64,000 bases of DNA, taken from assembly GCF_014164505.1 (NCBI RefSeq), contig NZ_JACJFI010000003.1:1-64000 (forward strand). The letters run 5' to 3'. The stretch is from Shewanella sp. SG41-4 (lineage in GTDB: Bacteria; Pseudomonadota; Gammaproteobacteria; Enterobacterales; Shewanellaceae). The notes below the pieces were generated by a model, which worked only from the letters and a program-made list of their open reading frames with translations, had not been told where the DNA came from and made no database searches. The position numbers and the translations under genes are program-made. Of the stretch, positions 36,517 through 46,357 are shown in pieces (position 1 is the first letter of the stretch; every line of letters starts with the position of its first letter).

Positions 36517-37029
36517 TTAATGCGCGTTATTCACCAAGAAAGTGGGCTTTACATAACGTAAATTGCCCCAATGTTCTGGACAGGCGTAATAACTTGCCAT
36601 TATCAATTCACGTAACCCGTTATAAGCGGTCGTTAACATATCCAAATAGTTGTGGCGCCAAAACTCTAACATGTCGATCAATTGCTGTGGTTCACGCATT
36701 AACAACGGCGTCATACTGCCACTCAGGAACAATAAACCTAGGCGTCCTTCAAGCAATTCCAACAATTCAGTCAACTCTTGCTGTTGCTCAACAGGCAAAT
36801 GGGTAATTGATTGTGAAATCGCATCCAATGTGCGGTTTATCGAGATTTCTCTATGACTAGGGACCTCGGGTAATGCGCCATCTAAGAATACTGGCAACAA
36901 CACACTGAACAACACTCGATGGTGAATATCATCGGAAGATGTCGTGACACTCGGTGAATATAAATTAACGCCAAGTGCTATTGCCGCTGTTCCAGCAAAA
37001 GCACCAGTAAGAAAGACACGCCGCTTCAT
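36517..37029 (-). CDS. Tat-signal partner protein of the GMC oxidoreductase
   Basis: 170 residues. The N-terminus MKRRVFLTGAFAGTAAIALG has the twin-arginine pattern RRxFL followed by a hydrophobic stretch. The remainder is helical (LPVEQQQELTELLELLEGRL, LIDMLEFWRHNYLDM), like gluconate 2-dehydrogenase subunit 3-type proteins. It precedes the oxidoreductase by 23 bp in the same direction. The inferred role is to chaperone or escort the flavoprotein through the Tat pathway, as in three-subunit membrane dehydrogenases; no cytochrome c subunit gene is present here. Confidence 0.75.
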   Translation of the reverse strand: MKRRVFLTGAFAGTAAIALGVNLYSPSVTTSSDDIHHRVLFSVLLPVFLDGALPEVPSHREISINRTLDAISQSITHLPVEQQQELTELLELLEGRLGLLFLSGSMTPLLMREPQQLIDMLEFWRHNYLDMLTTAYNGLRELIMASYYACPEHWGNLRYVKPTFLVNNAH

Positions 37030-37090
37030 TTACTTCCCCTTGAGTTTATTGTTGTCTCTATTTTTTATGTGGTAGAGTGGCATGAGTAAC

Positions 37091-37110
37091 ATTTAAACAT
37101 ACGTTTAAAT
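37091..37110. promoter_or_regulatory. 20-bp operator-like palindrome between the Tat/GMC pair and yheT
   Basis: ATTTAAACATACGTTTAAAT: 8-bp perfect arms around ATAC. It lies 62 bp upstream of the Tat-protein start and 32 bp upstream of yheT. Spacing and symmetry resemble TetR-type operators. The regulator is unknown and not encoded in the pair. Confidence 0.6.
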
Positions 37111-37141
37111 TTTCACAAACAATTACAGAAACATTCCTTTT

Positions 37142-38155
37142 ATGAAAACCTTGTTCACTCCGCCTTGGTGGGCTGCTAGCCCGCATGTACAAACGATTCT
37201 ACCGTTCATTTTCAAAGTGGCCAGACCAATAACATTTAGGCAAAGACAAGAGTTACCCGACGGCGATTTTATCGATTTAGATTGGCTGGGCCAGGCCCAA
37301 AATGGCGCGCCTATCTTAGTGATCATTCATGGTCTTGAAGGCAACACTGAATCGCATTATGCACGCAGAATGCTCATCGAAGCAAAAAAAGTCAAAATGT
37401 CTGCTGTAGTTCACCATCATCGTGGTTGTTCTGGCGAACCTAACCGCTTAGCTCGCAGTTATCATAGCGGCGATGTTAATGATTTAGCCCATACCTTAGA
37501 GCAGCTAAAACACTACTATCCAGACTCGCCATTGTATGCAGTTGGCTACAGTTTAGGCGGTAATGTATTAGCAAAATATCAAGGCAGCAAAAAACAACAT
37601 AGCTTACTCGAACGCGCTGTGGTGGTGTCGGCCCCTCTCACATTAGGAGCATGTGCAAAACGCTTAGAAAGTGGTTTTTCAACTCTATATCAACGTTTTT
37701 TAATTAAACGCTTACAGCATAAAATGCTCGACAAAATTAATACTGCTGAATTAACCGATCAAATGCCGATCACTAAAGAGCAACTCAAAATGCTCAATAC
37801 CTTTTATTTGTTTGACGATAAAGTCACTGCACCATTGCATGGTTTTATTGACGTAAATGATTACTATCAACAGTCTAGCGGTCTAGAATACTTGCAGCAT
37901 ATTACCAAGCCTACATTAGTCATCCATGCCAAAGATGACCCATTTATGACCGATGAAGTGATCCCAAACCAAGCTCAATTGTCACCTATGGTTGAATACG
38001 AGTTGCATGAGTGTGGTGGACATGTAGGTTTTGTTGAAGGCGGCTGGCCTTGGAAACCACGTTTTTACCTCGAACGCCGCGTCATCGAGTTTATTCTATC
38101 CGCAGGTGATAAAGTAACCGAGCAAGATACTTCCGCTTATTTAGTCAGTCATTAA
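37142..38155 (+). CDS. yheT: YheT-family alpha/beta hydrolase
   Basis: 337 residues of the YheT/ABHD1-3 group. Opening PWWAASPHVQTILPF is typical. The oxyanion segment is IHGLEGNTES, followed by HHRGCSGEPNR and the nucleophile elbow GYSLGGNV (Ser near 140). The acidic residue lies in HAKDDPFM and the His in CGGHVGFVEGG. The natural ester substrate is unknown. Begins the yheT-yheU pair (13 bp apart). Confidence 0.92.
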   Translation: MKTLFTPPWWAASPHVQTILPFIFKVARPITFRQRQELPDGDFIDLDWLGQAQNGAPILVIIHGLEGNTESHYARRMLIEAKKVKMSAVVHHHRGCSGEPNRLARSYHSGDVNDLAHTLEQLKHYYPDSPLYAVGYSLGGNVLAKYQGSKKQHSLLERAVVVSAPLTLGACAKRLESGFSTLYQRFLIKRLQHKMLDKINTAELTDQMPITKEQLKMLNTFYLFDDKVTAPLHGFIDVNDYYQQSSGLEYLQHITKPTLVIHAKDDPFMTDEVIPNQAQLSPMVEYELHECGGHVGFVEGGWPWKPRFYLERRVIEFILSAGDKVTEQDTSAYLVSH

Positions 38156-38168
38156 TAGGAAATACACC

Positions 38169-38417
38169 ATGCTTGTGCCTTATGAAGCGTTACTTTCATT
38201 ACCTCAAGAAGTACTTCAGCGTATGATAAAAGAATATCTGTTATCGCAACTTGAAGATGGCAGTTTTAGTGACGCAGACGAGCAACAACTAAGTCGCGCA
38301 ATGGACCAATGTAAGCTAGCGCTAAAAAAAGGCGATTTAGTTGTCGAGTATAGTGAAGATGATGAGTCTATCGCTATTAGACAACGCGAGCATATTTCAC
38401 GTTCATCTTTCGACTAG
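38169..38417 (+). CDS. yheU: YheU-family protein
   Basis: 82-residue acidic protein: VPYEALLSLPQEVLQRMIKEYLLSQ then DADEQQLSRAMDQCKLALKKGDLVVEYSEDDESIAI. Matches YheU in position (directly after yheT) and pattern. Function unknown. An RBS AGGAAA lies about 8 bases before ATG. Frame is intact. Confidence 0.88.
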   Translation: MLVPYEALLSLPQEVLQRMIKEYLLSQLEDGSFSDADEQQLSRAMDQCKLALKKGDLVVEYSEDDESIAIRQREHISRSSFD

Positions 38418-38551
38418 CTAGTAATAAAAAACAATGGCTTTACCACAAAATGATCACATTGTTACCCGCGAAGAATTGACCCACGGGTGATGATTACCGT
38501 ATAACTAGTGACTCGATTTTTCGCGTCCATAACATTACCTAGGCAAATAAT

Positions 38552-39448
38552 ATGTCAGCAAAACATCCAATTATTGCTGTAACCGGTTCGTCCGGTGCTG
38601 GCACAACTACCACCACTACTGCCTTCATACATATTTTTAGACAGCTGGGTATTAATGCTGCATTCGTTGAAGGTGATAGTTTCCATAATTTCACCCGTGC
38701 AGAAATGGAAGTGTTAATTAGAAAATCACAGGCTGAAAATCGAAATCTAAGCTATTTTGGTCCCGAAGCGAATAATTTCAAAAAACTCGAAGAATGTTTC
38801 ACCAGCTATGGTGATACAGGCAATGGACAAACCCGCAGCTACTTGCACACCTTCGATGAAGCGGTTCCATTTAACCAAATGCCCGGTACATTCACTCAGT
38901 GGCGTGATCTACCAGCCAATACCGATATGCTGTATTACGAAGGGCTACACGGTGGCGTGGTAACGGAAGATGCCGATGTCGCTAAACATGTTGATCTTTT
39001 GATAGGCATGGTGCCGATTGTCAACTTGGAGTGGATCCAGAAAATTATTCGCGACACAAACGATAGGGGTCATAGTCGTGAAAAAGTAATGGGCTCGATA
39101 GTCCGTAGTATGGACGATTACATCAAGCACATGACGCCGCAATTTTCTCGGACACACATTAATTTTCAACGAGTGCCGACCGTAGACACCTCAAATCCCT
39201 TTAGCGCAAAAGACATACCTAGCCTAGATGAAAGCTTTTTAGTGATTCGTTTTCGCGGTATTAACAATGTTGATTTTCCTTATTACCTCAACATGATCCA
39301 AGGCTCATTTATGTCACGCGTTAATACACTGGTGGTTCCCGGCGGAAAAATGTCATTAGCAATGGAATTAATCTTAACGCCATTAGTTAAAAACTTAATG
39401 GATAAACGTCTAGAGTTGCAAAACCTTGATGATATCAAACCTGATTAA
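38552..39448 (+). CDS. prkB: Phosphoribulokinase-like PrkB
   Basis: P-loop kinase of the phosphoribulokinase/uridine kinase fold, 298 residues. Walker A is GSSGAGTTTTT near 11, where TTT replaces the usual KST; this Lys-to-Thr change also occurs in the E. coli protein as I recall it. Motifs include EGDSFHNF and YYEGLHGG. There is no Calvin cycle context here, and the real substrate is unknown. Sits in the yheT-yheU-prkB-crp order. Confidence 0.88.
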   Translation: MSAKHPIIAVTGSSGAGTTTTTTAFIHIFRQLGINAAFVEGDSFHNFTRAEMEVLIRKSQAENRNLSYFGPEANNFKKLEECFTSYGDTGNGQTRSYLHTFDEAVPFNQMPGTFTQWRDLPANTDMLYYEGLHGGVVTEDADVAKHVDLLIGMVPIVNLEWIQKIIRDTNDRGHSREKVMGSIVRSMDDYIKHMTPQFSRTHINFQRVPTVDTSNPFSAKDIPSLDESFLVIRFRGINNVDFPYYLNMIQGSFMSRVNTLVVPGGKMSLAMELILTPLVKNLMDKRLELQNLDDIKPD

Positions 39449-39509
39449 GTTTGATTTAAGTCAGAACAATTAAGATAGCGGCATCGTGATTTCAAGCGAA
39501 AGAACGGCA

Positions 39510-39569
39510 GTTGATGTGCTTGAAGTACTAATTCCCCCTTTTTTCTGTTAGCGCATTAAGCACATCAAC
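39510..39569. repeat. 12-bp inverted repeat between prkB and the TPR gene
   Basis: GTTGATGTGCTT (39510-39521) and AAGCACATCAAC (39558-39569), 36 bp apart. A third variant with a 2-base insertion, AAGCACACACATCAAC, follows near 39593-39608. No T-run is close enough for a terminator. Between convergent genes; role unknown. Confidence 0.6.
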
Positions 39570-39686
39570 GAAACCAAACAAAGTCGATGTTCAAGCACAC
39601 ACATCAACTATTATCCCTTCTGATAAACAAGTGAATACACTGACTAGTTGATAATACTCAATGACTCACATTGCTCACTCTAAGCA

Positions 39687-40466
39687 TTACATCAGTGGGA
39701 TAATTTCTCGATAAGCTTGATTATTCTGATACTGTTTCAAACGTAAAATAAACTCATCGCTGCGCACTATCTCCGGATTATCCTTCAACGCATCAATCGC
39801 TTTTTTCTGGGTATCTATCGCCGCAGAAAAATCACCGAGTTCTGCATACGCGGCAGCAAGATTATCCAATACCGTTGGGTCATTCTGGTTATGCTCAAGT
39901 AACTTTAACGACATAGATACAGCGCGCGAACCATCGCGATATTGGGCTTCAGGGCACGTAGCTAATATCCACGCAATATTGCCCAATGAAACGGCATCAC
40001 CCGCAACACTAAACTGTTCCATCGCTTTACCACAATTACGTACTACACCATCACCACCAGCAGAATAAATAAACCCTAAACGAAAATGAGCCCACTTATC
40101 ACCCTGTGCAACCATTTGCAGATACCATTTCTCAGCTTGCGCTAAATCACGTGGTATTAATTTACCGTCAAAAGCTAGATCAGCTAATGTTTGTTGCGCC
40201 TTAATGTGTTGTTGTTGTGCAGCAAGATTAATCCAGCTCAACCCTTGCTTGGTATCTTGAGTAACAAATCGTCCGGAAAGGTTCATTAAACCCAATAAAA
40301 ATTGTGCATCTGCATTACCCTGTTTGGCTTTAATCTGAATATGAACTAGCTTAGTCGCCGCTTGAGACTCTATAGAGGGCGGAATAACAAACGCTTTTAC
40401 AGGTGAACTAAGTCCACTTAATACAACAATCCAGACAATAATCCCGATTTGACTCAGTTTTTTCAC
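39687..40466 (-). CDS. Exported Sel1/TPR-repeat protein
   Basis: 259 residues with a signal peptide (KLSQIGIIVWIVVLSGLSSPVKA). Sel1-type repeats follow: NADAQFLLGLMNLSG, IKAQQTLADLAFDG, WAHFRLGFIYSAGG, and a TPR-like end (PTVLDNLAAAYAELGDFSAAI). Such repeats are protein-binding scaffolds. It has two Cys in the repeat region (near 150 and 174). Lies between prkB and crp, convergent with prkB and divergent from crp. Specific function unknown. Confidence 0.82.
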   Translation of the reverse strand: MKKLSQIGIIVWIVVLSGLSSPVKAFVIPPSIESQAATKLVHIQIKAKQGNADAQFLLGLMNLSGRFVTQDTKQGLSWINLAAQQQHIKAQQTLADLAFDGKLIPRDLAQAEKWYLQMVAQGDKWAHFRLGFIYSAGGDGVVRNCGKAMEQFSVAGDAVSLGNIAWILATCPEAQYRDGSRAVSMSLKLLEHNQNDPTVLDNLAAAYAELGDFSAAIDTQKKAIDALKDNPEIVRSDEFILRLKQYQNNQAYREIIPLM

Positions 40467-40763
40467 GCATACCTCGACAACTATTTATGAAGCTGATTAA
40501 ATAACATTAGCTAACTCATGGATCCAATACAATAGACAAATGACATTGGTAATAATTCCATCGTAGTGATGATTAAGACAAATTTACAAAAAAAGTCGAC
40601 TACCATCACAAACGAGATAAATTTAATCTAAAATTTAACAAGTTAATATACACTACGCACACTTCTAAATACGATCTCTATCAAAGTTTTCACCGTTTCA
40701 ATAGCGTAGAATGCTTAATTAGACATTACTTACTTTCATTTTTAATCAATCGAGGAATATCAT
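40467..40763. other. crp upstream region
   Basis: 297 bp shared by the TPR gene and crp promoters. AT-rich. I find no clear TGTGA-N6-TCACA site, so autoregulation by CRP cannot be supported here. GAGGAAT directly ahead of the crp ATG (about 8 bases) is the RBS. Confidence 0.5.
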
Positions 40764-41399
40764 ATGGCTCTGATTGGTAAGCCAAAGCCTGATCCAACAT
40801 TAGAATGGTTTCTTTCACATTGTCACATTCATAAGTACCCTGCAAAGAGTACTTTAATTCACGCAGGTGAAGAATCTGATACTTTATATTACATAGTCAA
40901 AGGTTCCGTCGCTGTATTGATCAAAGATGAAGAAGGCAAAGAAATGATCCTTTCTTATCTAAATCAAGGCGACTTTATCGGTGAATTAGGATTGTTTGAA
41001 GAGCAATCTGAACGTACTGCATGGGTTCGTGCTAAACAAGCATGTGAAATTGCAGAAATTTCTTATAAGAAATTTAAGCAATTGATTCAGGTAAACCCTG
41101 AAATCTTAATGAAACTTTCGGCGCAAATGGCCTATCGTTTACAAAGTACTAGCCAGAAAGTAGGCGACTTAGCGTTCCTTGACGTAGCTGGTCGTATTGC
41201 ACAAACGCTATTACATCTTGCAAAACAACCAGATGCAATGACACACCCTGACGGCATGCAAATTAAAATAACCCGTCAAGAAATTGGTCAAATTGTTGGT
41301 TGTTCACGCGAAACCGTTGGTCGTATTTTAAAAATGCTTGAAGAACAAAATTTGATCCAAGCACATGGTAAAACGATCGTAGTTTACGGTACGCGCTAG
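40764..41399 (+). CDS. crp: cAMP receptor protein
   Basis: Global regulator, 211 residues; E. coli CRP has 210. The cNMP-binding domain has the phosphate-binding stretch [18 protein letters not shown] near 72-89 with Glu, Arg and Ser contacts. The dimer helix follows, then the DNA-binding helix-turn-helix [20 protein letters not shown] near 169-188, with recognition residues RETVGR identical to the E. coli pattern. In Shewanella CRP is also known to control anaerobic respiration. Terminator follows. Confidence 0.98.
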   Translation: MALIGKPKPDPTLEWFLSHCHIHKYPAKSTLIHAGEESDTLYYIVKGSVAVLIKDEEGKEMILSYLNQGDFIGELGLFEEQSERTAWVRAKQACEIAEISYKKFKQLIQVNPEILMKLSAQMAYRLQSTSQKVGDLAFLDVAGRIAQTLLHLAKQPDAMTHPDGMQIKITRQEIGQIVGCSRETVGRILKMLEEQNLIQAHGKTIVVYGTR

Positions 41400-41482
41400 A
41401 TAACTAGGGCTAACAACTAATCAAGCAAAATGTTTATACCTTAAATCGTATAGGTTTCAGCTTGATTTAAGCCAAGATACTT

Positions 41483-41516
41483 AAAGTGGTGTTCATACTC
41501 TGAACGCCACTTTTTT
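41483..41516 (+). terminator. Terminator of crp, abutting the PepSY gene
   Basis: AAAGTGGTGTTC pairs with GAACGCCACTTT (one G-T) around ATACTCT, followed by TTTATTTT. The RBS of the next gene (GGAG) begins about 6 bases later. Confidence 0.85.
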
Positions 41517-41530
41517 ATTTTGGAGCGCCC

Positions 41531-41881
41531 ATGAATAGCTTGTTCTTTACAGCGATAAGCAGCTTAATGGCCATCACCATTAATCAACAAGATATTCCCG
41601 CAAAAGAATTCCCTCTGGATCATGACAATGTCCAAAAATTGGTATCTTCTGGTAATATACGTTCATTAGACGATTACTTAACTTGGCTGGCGCAGTATTG
41701 TGATGGCCACCTAATCGACGCTCAACTTTATCAACAACAAGATAAGTGGCGCTATGATTTACAATTTAAACTCAAACAAGGGCATGTTGTTAATCTGCAA
41801 TTAGACGCAGCTAACGGTATGCAAGATTCATTGACTCAATTACCGAGCGAATGTACTAAACATGAAACTGTTACTCGTTGA
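41531..41881 (+). CDS. Small PepSY-like protein of the two-component operon
   Basis: 116 residues: a short hydrophobic start (NSLFFTAISSLMAI), then a PepSY-like domain (DDYLTWLAQYCDGHLIDAQLYQQQDKWRYDLQFKL). PepSY proteins are often exported, small and located with PhoP/Q-like sensors. The signal sequence is weak and no clear lipobox is seen. It overlaps the response regulator gene by 20 bp, so translation is coupled. A sensor accessory role is inferred. Confidence 0.65.
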   Translation: MNSLFFTAISSLMAITINQQDIPAKEFPLDHDNVQKLVSSGNIRSLDDYLTWLAQYCDGHLIDAQLYQQQDKWRYDLQFKLKQGHVVNLQLDAANGMQDSLTQLPSECTKHETVTR

Positions 41882-42536
41882 AGATAACCCTTTACTCGTT
41901 GCCGAGCTTGAAAAACAACTCAAGCAAGCTGGTTATATTACGGATGTCACAGACAAAGCTATTGAAGCCGATTATTTGATGAAAGAAACTGATTATGACT
42001 GCGTCATTTTAGATATCGGTTTACCTGATGGCAATGGCTTATCATTAGTTACCCAATGGCGTGAACGTGGCATCAGTACCCCTGTCATTATGCTAACGGC
42101 CCGCAGTCAGTGGCACGAAAAGGTTGAAGGGTTTAATGCCGGTGCTGATGATTACTTAGGTAAACCATTTCATGCGCAAGAGCTACTCGCACGTATTCAG
42201 GCACTCATTCATCGAGCCCATGGACGAGTTAACTCTTCGTCCAAGCAACTATGCTATGCCGGGGTTAATTTAGACGAAAATGAGCAAAAGGTAACGGTTG
42301 GCGATCAAGTATACGAGCTGACGTCGATGGAGTTTAGATTACTGAAAATTTTCTTAATGTCACCAAAAAAACTTATTTCTAAGCAGCAACTTACTGACAA
42401 GCTTTATCAATTTGATGATGAGAAAGAAAGTAACGTCGTTGAAGTTTACGTAACTCATTTACGTAAAAAACTCGGTAAAACAGCTATCGAAACTCGGCGT
42501 GGTCAGGGTTATATCTTCCATGGCATTATTGAATGA
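41862..42536 (+). CDS. OmpR-family response regulator
   Basis: 224 residues. Receiver domain with the acidic pair ED (7-8), phospho-Asp 51 in DCVILDIGLPDGNG, Thr in MLTAR and Lys in GKPFHAQE. A winged-helix domain follows (LTSMEFRLLKIFL, VEVYVTHLRKKLG). It resembles PhoP/QseB-type regulators. Coupled with the PepSY gene before and the kinase after (ATGA overlap). The target genes are not visible here. Confidence 0.94.
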   Translation: MKLLLVEDNPLLVAELEKQLKQAGYITDVTDKAIEADYLMKETDYDCVILDIGLPDGNGLSLVTQWRERGISTPVIMLTARSQWHEKVEGFNAGADDYLGKPFHAQELLARIQALIHRAHGRVNSSSKQLCYAGVNLDENEQKVTVGDQVYELTSMEFRLLKIFLMSPKKLISKQQLTDKLYQFDDEKESNVVEVYVTHLRKKLGKTAIETRRGQGYIFHGIIE

Positions 42537-43867
42537 TCTCGATTCGGTTTAAATTAAGCCTATGGCTCAGTGGTTTAATCATTATTGCCACACTAATAGG
42601 CTTATTTCTGTTTGAGTCGATGTTGAGAGATGCCTTTCATGACTCCATTATTAATCGTCTTGAAGAAGATTTAGAACACATCATTATCGCCACAAGGCTT
42701 GATGATGGTGAACTTGTTATCGACCAAAGCCAATTATCCAGTTTTTACCAACCTGCCTATTCCGGGCGCTATTTTCAATTAAATTTGCCGGACCGTACTA
42801 TTCGCTCCCGTTCATTGTGGGATGCGGAATTACAGATTGAACAGCTACAAGCTCAGCAAAAACGAGTTTGGCAAGCTAAAGGTCCAAAAAACAATGATAT
42901 GCAGCTATTATCTATTGGTATCGGCGCGCCAAATAGCGAAAATACAGCAACATTAACTGTCGCCCAAGATCTCAGTATTGGACGGCGTGTTTTTAGCGAA
43001 GTGTTTGGGGCTAAACTAGCAATCAATATCGGCATGCTACTGGCGATGATCGCAGGAATCTTTATTATTTTACGCCAATCGTTTAAACCAGTGAATCAAA
43101 TCCAAGGGGCACTGGCTAAATTGCGCGAAGGTGAAATAGCATCATTAGCCATTTCACAAATTCCAGCGGAGATCCGCCCTCTTGCCGAAACCTATAATGA
43201 GCTATTAGACTATACAGCCAAGCAAATTGAACGTAGTCGCAATAATCTAGGTAATCTAAGCCATGGCTTAAAAACCCCATTAGCCGTAATGCAGCAACAA
43301 GTTGAAGCGCTTGGCATCACCCATCCTGATGCCGCAATAGCAATGCAACAGCAATTAGATTTAGTTCATAAAATGATTGAACGTAAATTGGCTGCAGCAC
43401 GGATAACTGGAGACATGTTACCCGCAGCTCAACTATCCGTGCCTAAAGATTTCGATAGCTTAATTCAAACGCTACATAAAGTGCATCATCAGCGGGATAT
43501 CGATTGCAACATTATTAATCCGCAACATATTGGTCGCATTCCAATACATCGAGAAGATGGTATGGAGCTGTTTGGCAACCTGCTCGATAATGCCTTTAAA
43601 TGGGCAAGTTTACAGGTTAAGGTCAGCATCGAAGAATTGCCTTCTGGAGAGATATTCATCCAAATAGAAGACGATGGCAGCGGCGTAAAACAAGAGCAAA
43701 TCGCATTATTAACATCTCGAGGCACTAGACTAGATGAAGCGACAATGGGCCACGGATTGGGCTTATCGATTGTTAAAGAGATTTGCGACCAATATGGTTT
43801 TGTATTGCAATTTAGTCGTAGTAAGGCTTTGCATGGTCTTAATGTCAGTATTTTGATGAGCAACTAA
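42533..43867 (+). CDS. PhoQ-like sensor histidine kinase
   Basis: 444 residues. Two membrane helices (about 9-27 and 160-182) flank a periplasmic sensor domain of about 130 residues. The HAMP linker is followed by the H box NLSHGLKTPLAVM with His 244, in the SHGLKTP style of PhoQ. The N box is NLLDNAFKWA, the G1 box DDGSGV and the G2 box GHGLGLSI. Signal unknown. ATGA overlap with the regulator. Confidence 0.94.
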   Translation: MISIRFKLSLWLSGLIIIATLIGLFLFESMLRDAFHDSIINRLEEDLEHIIIATRLDDGELVIDQSQLSSFYQPAYSGRYFQLNLPDRTIRSRSLWDAELQIEQLQAQQKRVWQAKGPKNNDMQLLSIGIGAPNSENTATLTVAQDLSIGRRVFSEVFGAKLAINIGMLLAMIAGIFIILRQSFKPVNQIQGALAKLREGEIASLAISQIPAEIRPLAETYNELLDYTAKQIERSRNNLGNLSHGLKTPLAVMQQQVEALGITHPDAAIAMQQQLDLVHKMIERKLAAARITGDMLPAAQLSVPKDFDSLIQTLHKVHHQRDIDCNIINPQHIGRIPIHREDGMELFGNLLDNAFKWASLQVKVSIEELPSGEIFIQIEDDGSGVKQEQIALLTSRGTRLDEATMGHGLGLSIVKEICDQYGFVLQFSRSKALHGLNVSILMSN

Positions 43868-43964
43868 ACATTTTTACCAAACGAACCTGACTCGGAATAA
43901 GAGATGAGAATGCTGTCTAAAAAATTAGCAAAGGTGAAGTGTTGAAAATGATACGTTTAGTCAT

Positions 43965-44002
43965 AAAAAAGACCTAATTGATTGATCAATTAGGTCTTTT
44001 TT
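43965..44002. terminator. Bidirectional terminator between the kinase and DUF1338 genes
   Basis: A 17-bp perfect stem around TTGA, with A-tract and T-tract at its ends. It serves the rightward kinase operon and the leftward ast operon. Confidence 0.92.
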
Positions 44003-44017
44003 GTCCATGCATTAACG

Positions 44018-44818
44018 TTACATCATTGCATTGGTACTTTCAAAAATTTTGTCGGCAGATGCCGCAACAAAGCCAGTATAGAGCTGACCATTGTCCATCG
44101 GATAACGACGGGCAAATTCATAGAAACAACTTGGAATTTCCACATCACCATCGGTAAAGTTCACCACCACTTTATCGGCCATGGTAGAAGACTGTTCTAA
44201 CAAGACTTCAGGCGACCCTTTAATTTCACCGCCAGAGCTATTTAATACAAACCCAGCCTGCTTTAAAGCTTGGTTTACATCTTCAATACGCTCAAAATCA
44301 GGCAAATCGTTAATGGAAACCGTAAAGTGATTGGCTCGGTAACCTAACGCAGCAACCCAAGCAGCATATTCACTTTCAGCAAGTAAAGCTTGGTAAGTTG
44401 CTTTGTCCAAATCCCAATGACGACCAGAATAAATGAAATTATCAGCAGTGGTTGCCGCTTCATCAACCTGATCGATTAAACCATGGATGCTCTTTTGCAA
44501 CTCAGGGCTAAATTCTTCAACTAACAACTCAGAGATAAACACCTTTGGCTGTTTTGGATCCGGATGTTCAAAGTGCTTAGCTATCAGCTTTTTCTGCTCA
44601 AACTTATAATCACCACTGTCGACATAACCGATAGAGGTGAAATGTTTGGCCAATACGCTTAAATTTACTTTAGCGATATTAAAAGTACGCAAAGCGATAT
44701 GGTCATTGATGATTGGCGCGCCATGGCCTAATAGCTGATGAATTTTCGCCGCTGAAGGCGTCATCTTAATGTAGTCTTGCCATAAGGCAGTAAATAAAGC
44801 ATTAACGTCAGTATGCAT
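44018..44818 (-). CDS. DUF1338 dioxygenase-like protein of the ast operon
   Basis: 266 residues of the DUF1338 fold, whose longer member HglS/YdcJ is a 2-oxoadipate dioxygenase/decarboxylase using a vicinal-oxygen-chelate metal site. Visible segments: GHGAPIINDHIALRTF near 28-43 with the conserved His, YRANHFTVSIN near 162-172, and GSPEVLLEQSS near 208-218 with a Glu. This short form lacks the extra regions of HglS. It closes the ast operon about 70 bp after astD, which hints at handling a 2-oxoacid or succinylated side product of arginine breakdown. The activity is inferred. Confidence 0.75.
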   Translation of the reverse strand: MHTDVNALFTALWQDYIKMTPSAAKIHQLLGHGAPIINDHIALRTFNIAKVNLSVLAKHFTSIGYVDSGDYKFEQKKLIAKHFEHPDPKQPKVFISELLVEEFSPELQKSIHGLIDQVDEAATTADNFIYSGRHWDLDKATYQALLAESEYAAWVAALGYRANHFTVSINDLPDFERIEDVNQALKQAGFVLNSSGGEIKGSPEVLLEQSSTMADKVVVNFTDGDVEIPSCFYEFARRYPMDNGQLYTGFVAASADKIFESTNAMM

Positions 44819-44887
44819 GGTTAAATCCTTCTAAAATAAGGCTGGTGAACAAAGTCACCAGCACGGATCATGCGATGAATTTATCAG

Positions 44888-46357
<1,470 letters not shown>

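Noticed and set aside
43489-43863. 124-codon minus-strand ORF inside the sensor kinase
   Set aside because: It lies wholly opposite the kinase ATPase domain, whose motifs are intact; a shadow frame.
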